64,000 nucleotides of DNA, from contig NZ_JAHKPI010000025.1 of NCBI RefSeq assembly GCF_018860425.1, positions 280,524 through 344,523 of the forward strand, read 5' to 3'. Source of the stretch: Marinobacter sp. F3R08. GTDB taxonomy: Bacteria > Pseudomonadota > Gammaproteobacteria > Pseudomonadales > Oleiphilaceae. The translations under genes were made by a program, and so were the position numbers. Below the pieces are notes generated by a model, which did no database searches, was not told where the DNA came from, and saw nothing but the letters and a program-made list of their open reading frames with translations. Shown here in pieces: positions 16,957-25,529 of the stretch (position 1 is its first letter; each line of letters starts with the position of its first letter).

Positions 16957-18855
16957 TTACATCACTTCCGGGCGTAGTGTCCGGAGGTGACTGAGGAACT
17001 CGTCCCGATCCATCTCGCCGAGCACCCTCCGCCCGGACAGCTCTGCTCCGTCGCTGCCATAGAAAAGAATGGCCGGCGGCCCGAAGAGTCCGAGCTCGTC
17101 TAACATGGCTTGTTGTTCCGGTGTGTTCTCGGTCATATCGATTTGCAGCAGTGTATAGGGATCAAGTGCCTGGATGACATCCGGCTTGCTGAACACGTTG
17201 CGCTCCATAACCTTGCAGGAGATGCACCAGTCGGCATAGAAGTCCAGCAGAACGGGCCGGCCCTGCTCTTCGGCCTGCTGCAGCATGGCCCGAATGTCGG
17301 TGGGGCGTTCGACGCGCAAGAAATCCGCATGCCGGGCAGCGCCGGTGCCGTGGCCAGTGGGCGATGCGGAAGCCAGCGTAAATGGGGCCAGAGGTTTCAA
17401 TGGATCATTGGCACCGCCCACCGCACCTGCGAGCAAAGCCAGGCCGTATGCGAAAAGTACCAGGCCAAGGCCTTTACGGGTTCGCTCCCAGCCCGCTTTG
17501 GCAGCATCAAAGGCGCCCAACTGGACGCCGGTGATGGCAACCAGAAGACCCCAGAGAGTCAGTGCCAGCCAGCCAGGAACCAGGCGTTCCACCAGCCAGA
17601 TTGCGACAGCCAGCAACATCACGCCATAGAAGTGTTTTACAGCAGTCATCCAGTGGCCGGTGGTTGGGAGTAGCTTCCGACCACCCACGGCCACCAGGAT
17701 CAGCGGGATGCCCATGCCAAGGCCGAGTGCAAACAGTGCCACGCCGCCGATTACTGCGTCCTGGGTTGTGGATATGTACAGCAGGCTGCCAGCCAGCGGA
17801 GCCGACACGCAGGGTGACACGATCAGCGCTGACAGGGCGCCGATGCCGAAAATACTGACGACCCGGCTGCCAGTTAGCCGATGGCTGGCTTCATTGATCG
17901 GTTCGCGGATAAAACGTGGCAGCTGGATCTCGAACAAATCGAACATGGACATGGCAAAGACCACGAACAGGAGCGCAAAGGTGCCCAGAGCCCATGGTGA
18001 CTGCAATTGTGCCTGGAGGTTGAAACTGGCGCCGAGCAGGCCTGTCAACACGCCAGCCGCAGCGTAGGTCAGTGCCATGCCGAGAACATAGCTGAACGAT
18101 AAGAGCAGGGCGTGTGCCGTGGTTCGTGTGTTTCTGCCGGAAACCAGCGATGAAATAATGGGTACCATGGGCAAAACACAAGGTGTGAATGTGAGGCCAA
18201 GCCCCAGAAGCAGAAACACTCCTGCGATGACAACCGTGGACTGCTGAGCAAGAAAGCCTGCAAGCCCGCTGGCGGTTTCAGTGTCCGCTGGAGTGCTGAC
18301 GTTGCTTGAAACGGTTCCTGTCAAGGTTGGTTGTGACCCGGAACCACCGCTGCCCTGATAAAACAGCACATCCCGGGTCTGAGGGGGATAGCACAATCCT
18401 GCCTTGGCGCAACCTTGATAGGTTACCTGGAGTTGAGCCTCGCGGGCACCGGCCGGAAGCGAAACCGGAACCCGAACGTCAACGGGATCAAAAAAAACGG
18501 TGGTGGTGCCAAAAAATTCGTCTTCGGTCACTGTGCCCGGCGCTGAAAACTCAGGTTCCCCAAGCTCCACGTTCGGGTCGGTGGCGGTGATCGTTACCCG
18601 ATCGCGATACAGGTAGTGTTCAGGGGTGATATCCCAGGAGAGAAGCACACTGCCAGTATCGGTACTGAAACTGAAGGGCAGCGCTTCGTCGACGGGCAGA
18701 AAGCCATTGTCCTGGTTACCGAACAGGGAGCCTCCGTTGGTGCCAAAGGCCCAGGCCGAAGGAGAGGCCCAAAGCATCAGGGTGAGCGCCAAAAGCAGGT
18801 TAAGCGGATTCACTCTCTGGTGTTTCATCTTCGTTACTGCAGCGACAGCCATCAT
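16957..18855 (-). CDS. dsbD: Thiol:disulfide interchange protein DsbD
   Basis: DsbD moves electrons from cytoplasmic thioredoxin to periplasmic partners such as DsbC and cytochrome c maturation proteins. Order: signal peptide ending 'SPSAWA', N-terminal periplasmic domain ('YQGCAKAGLCYPPQ' contains its two cysteines), an eight-helix membrane domain with 'TFTPCVLPMVPI' and 'IVSPCVSAPLAGS', and a C-terminal thioredoxin domain with 'DWCISCK' where E. coli has CVAC. The open frame runs to 19005, but residues before the signal peptide look non-coding; starts at 18855, 18852 or 18828 are possible, none with a strong ribosome site. Divergent from epmC. Confidence 0.93.
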   Translation of the reverse strand: MMAVAAVTKMKHQRVNPLNLLLALTLMLWASPSAWAFGTNGGSLFGNQDNGFLPVDEALPFSFSTDTGSVLLSWDITPEHYLYRDRVTITATDPNVELGEPEFSAPGTVTEDEFFGTTTVFFDPVDVRVPVSLPAGAREAQLQVTYQGCAKAGLCYPPQTRDVLFYQGSGGSGSQPTLTGTVSSNVSTPADTETASGLAGFLAQQSTVVIAGVFLLLGLGLTFTPCVLPMVPIISSLVSGRNTRTTAHALLLSFSYVLGMALTYAAAGVLTGLLGASFNLQAQLQSPWALGTFALLFVVFAMSMFDLFEIQLPRFIREPINEASHRLTGSRVVSIFGIGALSALIVSPCVSAPLAGSLLYISTTQDAVIGGVALFALGLGMGIPLILVAVGGRKLLPTTGHWMTAVKHFYGVMLLAVAIWLVERLVPGWLALTLWGLLVAITGVQLGAFDAAKAGWERTRKGLGLVLFAYGLALLAGAVGGANDPLKPLAPFTLASASPTGHGTGAARHADFLRVERPTDIRAMLQQAEEQGRPVLLDFYADWCISCKVMERNVFSKPDVIQALDPYTLLQIDMTENTPEQQAMLDELGLFGPPAILFYGSDGAELSGRRVLGEMDRDEFLSHLRTLRPEVM

Positions 18856-19015
18856 CGATTGTAAGATTTCCTGGTTGGTGTTTCTCTTGTCGGAGTCGTC
18901 CAAAGTCGGAATGTTACAGCGTAATTGCTGCCGGCTCACGCCAGCAGTGGACAAGAGGCCGCTGTTAAAGTTCCCTCTGGTATTGGGTCCAGTAAAGTCG
19001 CACAATAGCCACCCA

Positions 19016-19597
19016 ATGAATCACAGTCCAAATGATCTTATCATGCTGTTCAATGACCTGTTCCGGGAGACGTACCGGACAGTTCTTGTCAAAGGCAGCG
19101 ATGAACCTGAATATGTGCCTGCCCGGGGGGCTGAGGGTCTTGCACAGGTTATTTTTGCTCACGGCTATTATGCCAGCGCTTTGCATGAAATAAGCCACTG
19201 GTGTATTGCTGGTGAGTACCGGCGCACACTTCACGACTATGGTTACTGGTACTGTCCGGATGGCCGTACACTTCAGCAGCAAGAAGCATTTGAGCAGGTT
19301 GAGGTCAGGCCACAGGCGATTGAATGGTTGTTTTCGGTCGCTGCAGGTACTCGTTTTCACATCAGCGTGGACAACCTTTCCGGAGTTGGCGCCGCTAACG
19401 AAAAGCGATTTCGATACAACGTGAGAAAACAGGCGGGCGAGTATCTGGAGCGTCGGTTGCCGCCCCGGGCCCAGGTTTTTTTTGATTCGCTAGCAACCTT
19501 TTATGGTACCGGAGAGACTCTTGAAGAGCGCTGGCATGAAGATGCCCGGCGCATCGCTCCGATTTATTCTGAATCAGGACATTCCCAGGAAAACTGA
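19016..19597 (+). CDS. epmC: Elongation factor P hydroxylase EpmC
   Basis: EpmC (YfcM) hydroxylates the beta-lysylated lysine of elongation factor P. The 193-residue protein keeps the family core: 'RLIKGxDEPxYxPA'-like 'VLVKGSDEPEYVPA', 'IFAHGYYASALHEISHWCIAGEYRR', split here as HGYYAS plus HEISHW, then 'DYGYWYCPDGR' and 'VEVRPQAIEWLF'. The two His and the Glu of HEISH bind the metal. The open frame extends upstream to 18626, but ATG 19016 gives the family length. epmA and epmB are not in the window. RhlB follows six bases later. Confidence 0.93.
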   Translation: MNHSPNDLIMLFNDLFRETYRTVLVKGSDEPEYVPARGAEGLAQVIFAHGYYASALHEISHWCIAGEYRRTLHDYGYWYCPDGRTLQQQEAFEQVEVRPQAIEWLFSVAAGTRFHISVDNLSGVGAANEKRFRYNVRKQAGEYLERRLPPRAQVFFDSLATFYGTGETLEERWHEDARRIAPIYSESGHSQEN

Positions 19598-19603
19598 GAC
19601 GAT

Positions 19604-20887
19604 ATGACATCTGACCCAAAACACACCGGCGATCTGAAGTTCAACGATCTGAACCTCGACAAGCGTTTGCTGGATGCCATTACGGCCATTGGTTTTGAAT
19701 ACTGCACACCCATTCAGGCAGAAACGCTTCCCTGGACACTGGCGTGCGAAGATCTGATCGGTCAAGCGCAAACGGGCACGGGTAAAACCGCAGCGTTTCT
19801 GATCACCGCAATCCAGAGTCTCCTGGAGGCTCCGATTCCTGAAAAAGACCGTTTTGCCTCCGAGCCTCGGGTACTTGCCCTGGCTCCCACCCGTGAACTG
19901 GCCATGCAGATCGCGAAGGATGCAGAACAATTATGCCAGCATACCGGGCACAATGTGGTAACGGTTGTGGGCGGCATGAACTATGACAAGCAGCGGGACC
20001 AGCTTCAGAACGGGATTGTGGATATTCTCGTTGCCACACCTGGGCGCCTGATCGACTTTCTCGGATCTCAGGATGTGTTTCTGGATCAGCTCGACATCCT
20101 GATTCTTGATGAAGCCGATCGAATGCTGGATATGGGTTTTATCCCGGATGTTAAACGGATAATCCGCAAGTGCACGCCCAAGGATGAACGTCAGACCCTG
20201 TTATTCAGTGCCACGTTCAATCAGGACGTCCTGAATCTCGCCTCCATGTGGACAAGCAATGCGGAGTTTGTCGAGATCGAGCCGGAACAGAAAACGGCAG
20301 AACGGGTTGAACAAACGGTCTATCTTGTCGGCGACGATGAAAAGCTGCCGGTGCTCGTCAATTTCCTGAAACGACCCGAAGTGGAAAAAGCACTTGTGTT
20401 TGCAAACCGTCGGGATCAGTGCCGGGACCTGGAAGAGGATCTCCGGAACCAGGGCGTGAAAGTAGCTCTGATGTCTGGCGAAATTGCCCAGAACAAACGC
20501 CTGAAAACGCTGGATCAGTTCAAGAAGGGAAGTATTCAGGTATTAGTGGCCACTGATGTGGCCGGTCGTGGCATCCACGTTAACGGCGTTACCCACGTTT
20601 TTAACTACAATCTGCCAGATAATGCCGAGGATTATGTGCACCGTATCGGTCGCACAGGTCGGGCCGGTAAGCATGGTGTTTCGATCAGTTTTGCTGGTGA
20701 GGATGATTCTTTCGCACTCCCGGCGATCGAATCCTACATCAGCCAGAAGCTGAAGACAGCGGTGCCCGATGAGGCTCTCATGGCGACGATGGAAAACCCG
20801 CCAATTACTCGCCGGCGCGGTCGACGGCCGCAGGGGCCGGGTGGTCGTAGCCAGGGTGGGCGCAATCAACGCCAGCGCAGGAACTGA
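19604..20887 (+). CDS. rhlB: DEAD-box ATP-dependent RNA helicase RhlB
   Basis: A 427-residue DEAD-box helicase. Motifs in order: Q-motif region 'CTPIQAETLP', Walker A 'AQTGTGKTAAF', 'PTRELAMQI', 'DEADRML', 'FSATFNQ', 'VATDVAGRGI' and 'HRIGRTGR'. The N-terminus 'FNDLNLDKRLLDAI' and a basic Gly/Arg tail match RhlB, the RNA degradosome helicase that works with RNase E. Other small DEAD-box helicases such as RhlE are possible but fit less well. It follows epmC closely and is 17 bases before pdxB, so all three may share a transcript. Confidence 0.9.
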   Translation: MTSDPKHTGDLKFNDLNLDKRLLDAITAIGFEYCTPIQAETLPWTLACEDLIGQAQTGTGKTAAFLITAIQSLLEAPIPEKDRFASEPRVLALAPTRELAMQIAKDAEQLCQHTGHNVVTVVGGMNYDKQRDQLQNGIVDILVATPGRLIDFLGSQDVFLDQLDILILDEADRMLDMGFIPDVKRIIRKCTPKDERQTLLFSATFNQDVLNLASMWTSNAEFVEIEPEQKTAERVEQTVYLVGDDEKLPVLVNFLKRPEVEKALVFANRRDQCRDLEEDLRNQGVKVALMSGEIAQNKRLKTLDQFKKGSIQVLVATDVAGRGIHVNGVTHVFNYNLPDNAEDYVHRIGRTGRAGKHGVSISFAGEDDSFALPAIESYISQKLKTAVPDEALMATMENPPITRRRGRRPQGPGGRSQGGRNQRQRRN

Positions 20888-20904
20888 AAAGGCCGGACAC
20901 CATC

Positions 20905-22056
20905 ATGTTGATTGTAGCAGACGAAAATATCCCTCTACTGGATTCGTTTTTTGGTGATATTGGTGAGATTCGGAGGGTTTCCGGTCGTGCCATGTCGAGT
21001 GAGGATGTCCGGAATGCCGATGTGCTGCTGGTTCGTTCGGTCACCAAGGTAAACCGGGAGCTTTTAGAAGGGAGTCGGGTTCGGTTTGTTGGTACCACGA
21101 CGATCGGTACCGATCATGTCGATCTGGACTGGCTGGAACAGGCGGGGATTCGGTTCTCGGCCGCGCCGGGCTGCAATGCTAACAGTGTGGCGGAGTATGT
21201 ATTGTCCGTTCTGTCATTGTATGCAGAGCGCAATGGTTTGTCAGACTGGTCTCAGCTTAGCGTCGGTATTGTCGGGGTCGGCAATGTGGGTAGTGAATTG
21301 GCGCACAAGCTGGAGCGCCTTGGTTTTAATGTCCGCCTTTGCGACCCCCCCAGAGCTGACGCCGGTGAGGATGAACACGAGTTTGTGACGCTCACCGAGG
21401 CTATGACGTGTGATGTGGTTTCTCTGCACACACCCCTGACCCGGGAGGGGCGCCATCCCACGCTGCATTTGGTCGGACAGAAGCAGCTTGAGTCCATGAA
21501 CTCGAACCAACTTCTTATTAATGCCGGTCGTGGTGAGGTTATTGATTCCTCGGCGCTGCTGGCACGTCTCGACCAGAGTAATGCGCCTACCGTGGCTTTA
21601 GATGTCTGGGAGCAGGAACCGAGAATTCATCTTGAGCTCATGGAGCGGATCTGGCTCGCGACACCGCACATTGCCGGATACAGTCTCGAAGGTAAGGTTC
21701 AGGGAACGGAAATGATCTATCAGGCTCTGTGCAGGTTTCTGGGCTTGCCGGTTCGCAAAAAGGCGGGGCAGTTTCTTCCGGAGCCAGCGCTTAGCAAAAT
21801 ATCCTTTACCAGTTCAGCAGACGAAGAGGATGCGATCCGCATTGCGCTCAGGGCCTGTTACGACCCTCGGCGGGACGATGCGATGCTTCGCAACGCCATG
21901 AAAGGGTCTATTGAAGAGCGGGGTGTCGCGTTTGACCGGCTGCGCCGGGACTATCCGGTGCGTCGTGAGTGTTCCAGTCTCAGGATTCAGCTCAAGGGAA
22001 CCAGCAAGTCTCTGCAGGACAGTTTCCGGGACATCGGTTTCAAACTGAAAATCTGA
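20905..22056 (+). CDS. pdxB: Erythronate-4-phosphate dehydrogenase PdxB
   Basis: PdxB oxidises 4-phosphoerythronate, the second step of pyridoxal 5'-phosphate synthesis. The 383-residue protein is a D-2-hydroxyacid dehydrogenase: 'VADENIPLLDSFFG' at the start, 'VGTTTIGTDHVDLDWL', the NAD-binding 'GIVGVGNVGSELAHKL', 'LLINAGRGEVID', and the catalytic His in 'TPHIAGYSLEGK'. The extra C-terminal domain (about 290-383) is the PdxB dimerisation domain, which separates it from SerA and related enzymes. A terminator follows 22 bases after the stop. Confidence 0.96.
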   Translation: MLIVADENIPLLDSFFGDIGEIRRVSGRAMSSEDVRNADVLLVRSVTKVNRELLEGSRVRFVGTTTIGTDHVDLDWLEQAGIRFSAAPGCNANSVAEYVLSVLSLYAERNGLSDWSQLSVGIVGVGNVGSELAHKLERLGFNVRLCDPPRADAGEDEHEFVTLTEAMTCDVVSLHTPLTREGRHPTLHLVGQKQLESMNSNQLLINAGRGEVIDSSALLARLDQSNAPTVALDVWEQEPRIHLELMERIWLATPHIAGYSLEGKVQGTEMIYQALCRFLGLPVRKKAGQFLPEPALSKISFTSSADEEDAIRIALRACYDPRRDDAMLRNAMKGSIEERGVAFDRLRRDYPVRRECSSLRIQLKGTSKSLQDSFRDIGFKLKI

Positions 22057-22077
22057 TACAGGCTTTCCTCCTTAACC

Positions 22078-22111
22078 AAAAAAGCCGGGGTCATTAAACC
22101 CCGGCTTTTTT
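22078..22111. terminator. Bidirectional terminator between pdxB and htpX
   Basis: GCCGGGGT, loop CATTAA, ACCCCGGC makes a perfect 8-bp stem flanked by six A on the left and six T on the right. It can end transcription of both convergent genes and is the clearest terminator in this half of the window. Confidence 0.9.
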
Positions 22112-22112
22112 G

Positions 22113-22994
22113 TCACAGTTTCGCGCTCTGCAACGCCTTTATCCGGTCATCCAATGGCGGATGAGTCATGAATAGTGCGCTTAGACCGGCCCGGGCTCCA
22201 CGGTTAATGCCGAACGCCTGAAGGGTGTCTGGCATCTGGTCGGGCACTTCACTTTCCTGCTTCAACCGTGCCAGAGCGCTGATCATGGCTGATCGGCCCG
22301 CAAGCTGGGCACCGGCGATATCTGCCCGGAATTCTCGTCGACGAGAGAACCAGAATACGATGGTGCTGGCCAGTATGCCGAGGACGATTTCGGCAATGAT
22401 ACTGACAACGAAAAAACCAATGCCATGGCCGTTTTCATTTTTGAAAACTACCCGGTCGACAAAGGAACCGATGACCCTGGACGCGAAAATCACAAAGGTG
22501 TTTACGACACCCTGGATCAACGCCAGAGTAACCATGTCTCCATTAGCAACGTGGCCAATTTCATGTCCCAGAACGGCCCGGATCTCATCTTTGTTAAACC
22601 GATGCAGAAGGCCCTCACTGACGGCAACCAGGGCGTTGTTTTTATTCCAGCCCGTTGCAAAGGCATTGGACTGAGATGCCGGGAACGTGGCTACCTCCGG
22701 CATGCCGATACCGGCATTGTTGGCCAGCTCTGCAACCGTATCCACCAGCCAGCGTTCAGCCGGTGTTCGCGGTGATTCAATGACCCGGGCCTTGGTGCTC
22801 CACTTGGCCATTCGCTTTGATATCAACAATGAAACGATGGCACCGGCGAATCCGAAGACAGTGGCAAAAGCCAGCAAGGAGCCATACTGAATACCATTCT
22901 GGGCGAGATAACTATCCACTCCCAGAAGTCGCAGTGTAAAGCTGGCGACGATAATGACAGCAAGGTTGGTTGCTAGAAACAGCAAAATGCGCAT
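22113..22994 (-). CDS. htpX: Membrane zinc metalloprotease HtpX
   Basis: A 293-residue M48-family protease of the inner membrane. Two N-terminal helices (about 3-25 and 38-58) precede the zinc motif 'GHEIGH' (in '[15 protein letters not shown]'), with the third ligand Glu in 'RRREFRAD' and two further helices between. HtpX degrades misfolded membrane proteins alongside FtsH and is stress-induced in E. coli. AGGAAAC precedes the ATG. The protein ends with '[13 protein letters not shown]', conserved in the family. Confidence 0.96.
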   Translation of the reverse strand: MRILLFLATNLAVIIVASFTLRLLGVDSYLAQNGIQYGSLLAFATVFGFAGAIVSLLISKRMAKWSTKARVIESPRTPAERWLVDTVAELANNAGIGMPEVATFPASQSNAFATGWNKNNALVAVSEGLLHRFNKDEIRAVLGHEIGHVANGDMVTLALIQGVVNTFVIFASRVIGSFVDRVVFKNENGHGIGFFVVSIIAEIVLGILASTIVFWFSRRREFRADIAGAQLAGRSAMISALARLKQESEVPDQMPDTLQAFGINRGARAGLSALFMTHPPLDDRIKALQSAKL

Positions 22995-23087
22995 GTTTGT
23001 TTCCTGGTCAGTTTGTCACAGAAAGAAAAATAGCCGTTCAGAATTAGATGTGGGCACGGTTCAACCAATCAACAAGCTTACACGGAT

Positions 23088-23558
23088 TTAATGATCGGTG
23101 TGGTCCCTGAAAAAGGTTGCCTGCATGATATGGGTGATTCTGGCGGAGTTGCCACTGCGCAGGGCACTGCGGATCAGGTGTATATGGGTGGAGAGATCTT
23201 CCTGAACCGAGAGGGGCAAACCATCGGTCGCGCCCTCTGTGGGGATTCCTGTTTCGTTGATCAGTGCCTGAGGCGCCGGGGCGCTCAGGCGGATAAACGC
23301 GTCTCGGGTCAGCACCGCTTGATCCAGCGCTTCCTGGCGAATGGTATCGACGTATCGGAGCAGGCCTTCCTCCGACAGCCAGAGCAGGGCGCCAAAACAG
23401 GCCATATGTCGTTTGCTGTGGAGGCCAAACTCGTCGGGCTCATCTGGTCCGGCAATGTCTTCTACAAACAGGTTTATCCGCCGCGGAAAGGCGGAATAAA
23501 GCTGTACCAGAGCAATGGCCGAATCCTTGTAGAATTCTTCGACATGAATATCTGCCAT
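23088..23558 (-). CDS. Conserved-looking protein of unknown function, linked to alaA
   Basis: A 156-residue, mostly helical, acidic protein with no signal peptide or membrane segment; I do not recognise its family. Aromatic and charged residues are spread evenly ('VEEFYKDSAIALVQLYSAFP', 'FGLHSKRHMACFGALLWLSEEGLL'), and the coding frame is long and clean. A good site (GGGGAA) precedes the ATG, and the start is 12 bases after the alaA stop on the same strand, so the two are almost certainly one operon. The C-terminus is rich in His and Arg. A regulatory or structural role linked to alanine metabolism is possible, but nothing in the sequence proves it. Confidence 0.75.
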   Translation of the reverse strand: MADIHVEEFYKDSAIALVQLYSAFPRRINLFVEDIAGPDEPDEFGLHSKRHMACFGALLWLSEEGLLRYVDTIRQEALDQAVLTRDAFIRLSAPAPQALINETGIPTEGATDGLPLSVQEDLSTHIHLIRSALRSGNSARITHIMQATFFRDHTDH

Positions 23559-23569
23559 GGTATTCCCCG

Positions 23570-24784
23570 TTATTGCTGGTATTTGCCAAGGAAATTACCA
23601 AGCCTTCCCATGGCATCTTCCAGGGTGTCTTCCCTGGGCAGGAAAACCACTCTGAGGTGTTGTTTGTCATCAATATTGAACGCGGACCCTTGCACCAGCA
23701 GAATTTTTTCCTGCAAAAGAAGATCAAGGACCAGTTTTTCATCGTTTGCGATGGGGAATTTTTTGGGGTCCAGTTTCGGGAACAGGTACAGAGCGCCCTG
23801 CGGTTTCACACAGCTGACCCCGGGAATGTCGTTGAGCATTCTCCAGGCTGTTTCCCGCTGCTCGTACAGACGCCCGCCGGGTGCTACCAGATCGTTGACG
23901 GACTGGTAACCACCAAGTGCTGTCTGAATCGCAAGTTGGGCTGGGACGTTGGCGCACAGCCGCATGTTGGAGAGCATATCAATGCCCTCAATCAGATCCT
24001 TTGCCAGATGCTTGGCGCCGCTGATGATCATCCAGCCTGATCGGTATCCGGCAGCGCGATAGTTCTTGGACAGACCGTTATAAGTGAAAAAGAGCACGTC
24101 ATCGGCCAGAGACGCAGTGGAAATATGCTGTGTGCCGTCATAAAGAATCTTGTCGTAGATCTCGTCGGAAAGAACGATAAGGTTATGCTTGCGAGCGAGT
24201 TCGATCACCTGCTCAAGAAGCTCTTTAGAATAGACGGCGCCGGTCGGGTTATTGGGGTTGATCAGAACGATGGCCCGGGTCCGGCGGGTAATTTTCTTGC
24301 GGATATCGTCGATATCCGGGAACCAGTTCTGTTCTTCGTCGCAACGGTAGTGCACTGGCTTGCCGCTGGAAAGGGTGACGGCCGCAGTCCACAGAGGGTA
24401 ATCGGGGGCTGGTATCAGCACTTCATCGCCAGTGTTAAGCATGGCCTGCATGGTCATGACGATCAGTTCGCTGACGCCATTGCCCAGGAAGATATCGTCA
24501 ATATCGACTTTATCGATACCCCGTTGCTGGCAATAGTGCATGACGGCCTTGCGGGCAGAAAACAGTCCTTTTGATTCAACATAGCCCTGTGCGAGGTGCA
24601 TGTTATAGATGACGTCCTGCTGGATTTCTTCCGGAACATCCAGTTCAAAGGTAGCGGGGTTACCAATGTTGAGCTTGAGCACCCGATGCCCTTCTTCTTC
24701 CAGTCGACGTGCTTCCTGCAGAACTACGCCACGTATTTCATAGCACACGTTATCCAGTTTGGCGGATTTGTAGTAGTTCTGCAT
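23570..24784 (-). CDS. alaA: Alanine-synthesising aminotransferase AlaA
   Basis: A 404-residue class I pyridoxal-phosphate aminotransferase closely like E. coli AlaA (405), which makes alanine from pyruvate and glutamate. Shared stretches include 'SKGLFSARKAV', 'GNGVSELIVMTMQA', 'PAPDYPLWTAAVTLSSGK', 'INPNNPTGAVYSKELL', 'DEIYDKILYD', the lysine region 'TYNGLSKNYRAAGYRSGW' and 'MRLCANVPAQLAIQTALGGY'. The open frame begins at 24826, but the residues before 'MQNYYKSAKLDNVCYEIRG' are not conserved. Promoter elements are visible about 60 bases upstream. The unknown gene at 23088-23558 follows in the same unit. Confidence 0.94.
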   Translation of the reverse strand: MQNYYKSAKLDNVCYEIRGVVLQEARRLEEEGHRVLKLNIGNPATFELDVPEEIQQDVIYNMHLAQGYVESKGLFSARKAVMHYCQQRGIDKVDIDDIFLGNGVSELIVMTMQAMLNTGDEVLIPAPDYPLWTAAVTLSSGKPVHYRCDEEQNWFPDIDDIRKKITRRTRAIVLINPNNPTGAVYSKELLEQVIELARKHNLIVLSDEIYDKILYDGTQHISTASLADDVLFFTYNGLSKNYRAAGYRSGWMIISGAKHLAKDLIEGIDMLSNMRLCANVPAQLAIQTALGGYQSVNDLVAPGGRLYEQRETAWRMLNDIPGVSCVKPQGALYLFPKLDPKKFPIANDEKLVLDLLLQEKILLVQGSAFNIDDKQHLRVVFLPREDTLEDAMGRLGNFLGKYQQ

Positions 24785-24845
24785 AAGACTCGGACGTCCT
24801 TCTTTTGGGATCGAAAAATGGGGCATGTCATTATGACAAGCCTTT

Positions 24846-24873
24846 ATTCTAGCGGAGCGAGGGCGGGCGGCAA
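24846..24873 (-). promoter_or_regulatory. Likely sigma-70 promoter of alaA
   Basis: On the minus strand TTGCCG (24873-24868), a 16-base spacer and TAGAAT (24851-24846) form a fair sigma-70 promoter. The start would lie near 24839, giving a leader of about 55 bases. Predicted from pattern only. Confidence 0.5.
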
Positions 24874-25037
24874 CAGGGGAATTATGATGAATTGTGGCCA
24901 GTTGAGGCAGATTTAGCTCACAAACCTGAAGCGGATTTTAAAATTGGCCCTGGTTCAGCCTGTAATGCCATGGTTTTTTACCCTGTGTTGTGAACAATGG
25001 GACCCGGAGAAATAAAAATCACTGAGCGGAGAAACTC

Positions 25038-25529
25038 ATGGCAGGCGAGTCGGTTTACGATTTCAACGTGCGGGATATCAAGGGTAACGAGAGGAGCATG
25101 GCAGAGTACCAGGGCAAGGTGCTTCTGATTGTGAACACGGCCAGCAAATGTGGTTTCACGCCACAGTTCGAAGGCTTGCAGGCGCTTCACACTGAATTGG
25201 GTGACAGGGGATTTGAGGTTCTGGGCTTTCCGTGTAACCAGTTCATGAATCAGGACCCGGGAGACGAGGATGTGATCAGCCAGTTCTGCAGTCTCAACTA
25301 TGGTGTCGATTTTCCCATGTTTTCCAAGATTGAGGTTAATGGTGACAATGCCCATCCACTGTTCCGTTTTCTCAAACGCGAAGCCAAAGGGCTCATGGGG
25401 TCGGAGAAAGTGAAATGGAACTTCACCAAGTTTCTGGTTGGGCCAGATGGAAGCGTGGTTCGTCGCTACCCACCCACCACAAAACCGGGAGATATTCGGG
25501 CCGACATTGAGCAACTGCTACCGGGTTGA
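25038..25529 (+). CDS. Glutathione peroxidase, cysteine type
   Basis: A 163-residue thiol peroxidase of the GPx/BtuE family. The catalytic tetrad is visible: Cys in 'NTASKCGFTPQ' (Cys where animal enzymes have selenocysteine), Gln in 'GFPCNQFMNQDPG' and the Trp-Asn pair in 'VKWNFTKFLVGPDG'. Cys in the 'FPCNQF' motif suggests a thioredoxin-dependent 2-Cys cycle, as in BtuE, rather than glutathione. No signal peptide, so cytoplasmic. GGAGAAACTC precedes the ATG. The last 12 bases overlap the convergent hybrid kinase gene. Confidence 0.92.
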   Translation: MAGESVYDFNVRDIKGNERSMAEYQGKVLLIVNTASKCGFTPQFEGLQALHTELGDRGFEVLGFPCNQFMNQDPGDEDVISQFCSLNYGVDFPMFSKIEVNGDNAHPLFRFLKREAKGLMGSEKVKWNFTKFLVGPDGSVVRRYPPTTKPGDIRADIEQLLPG

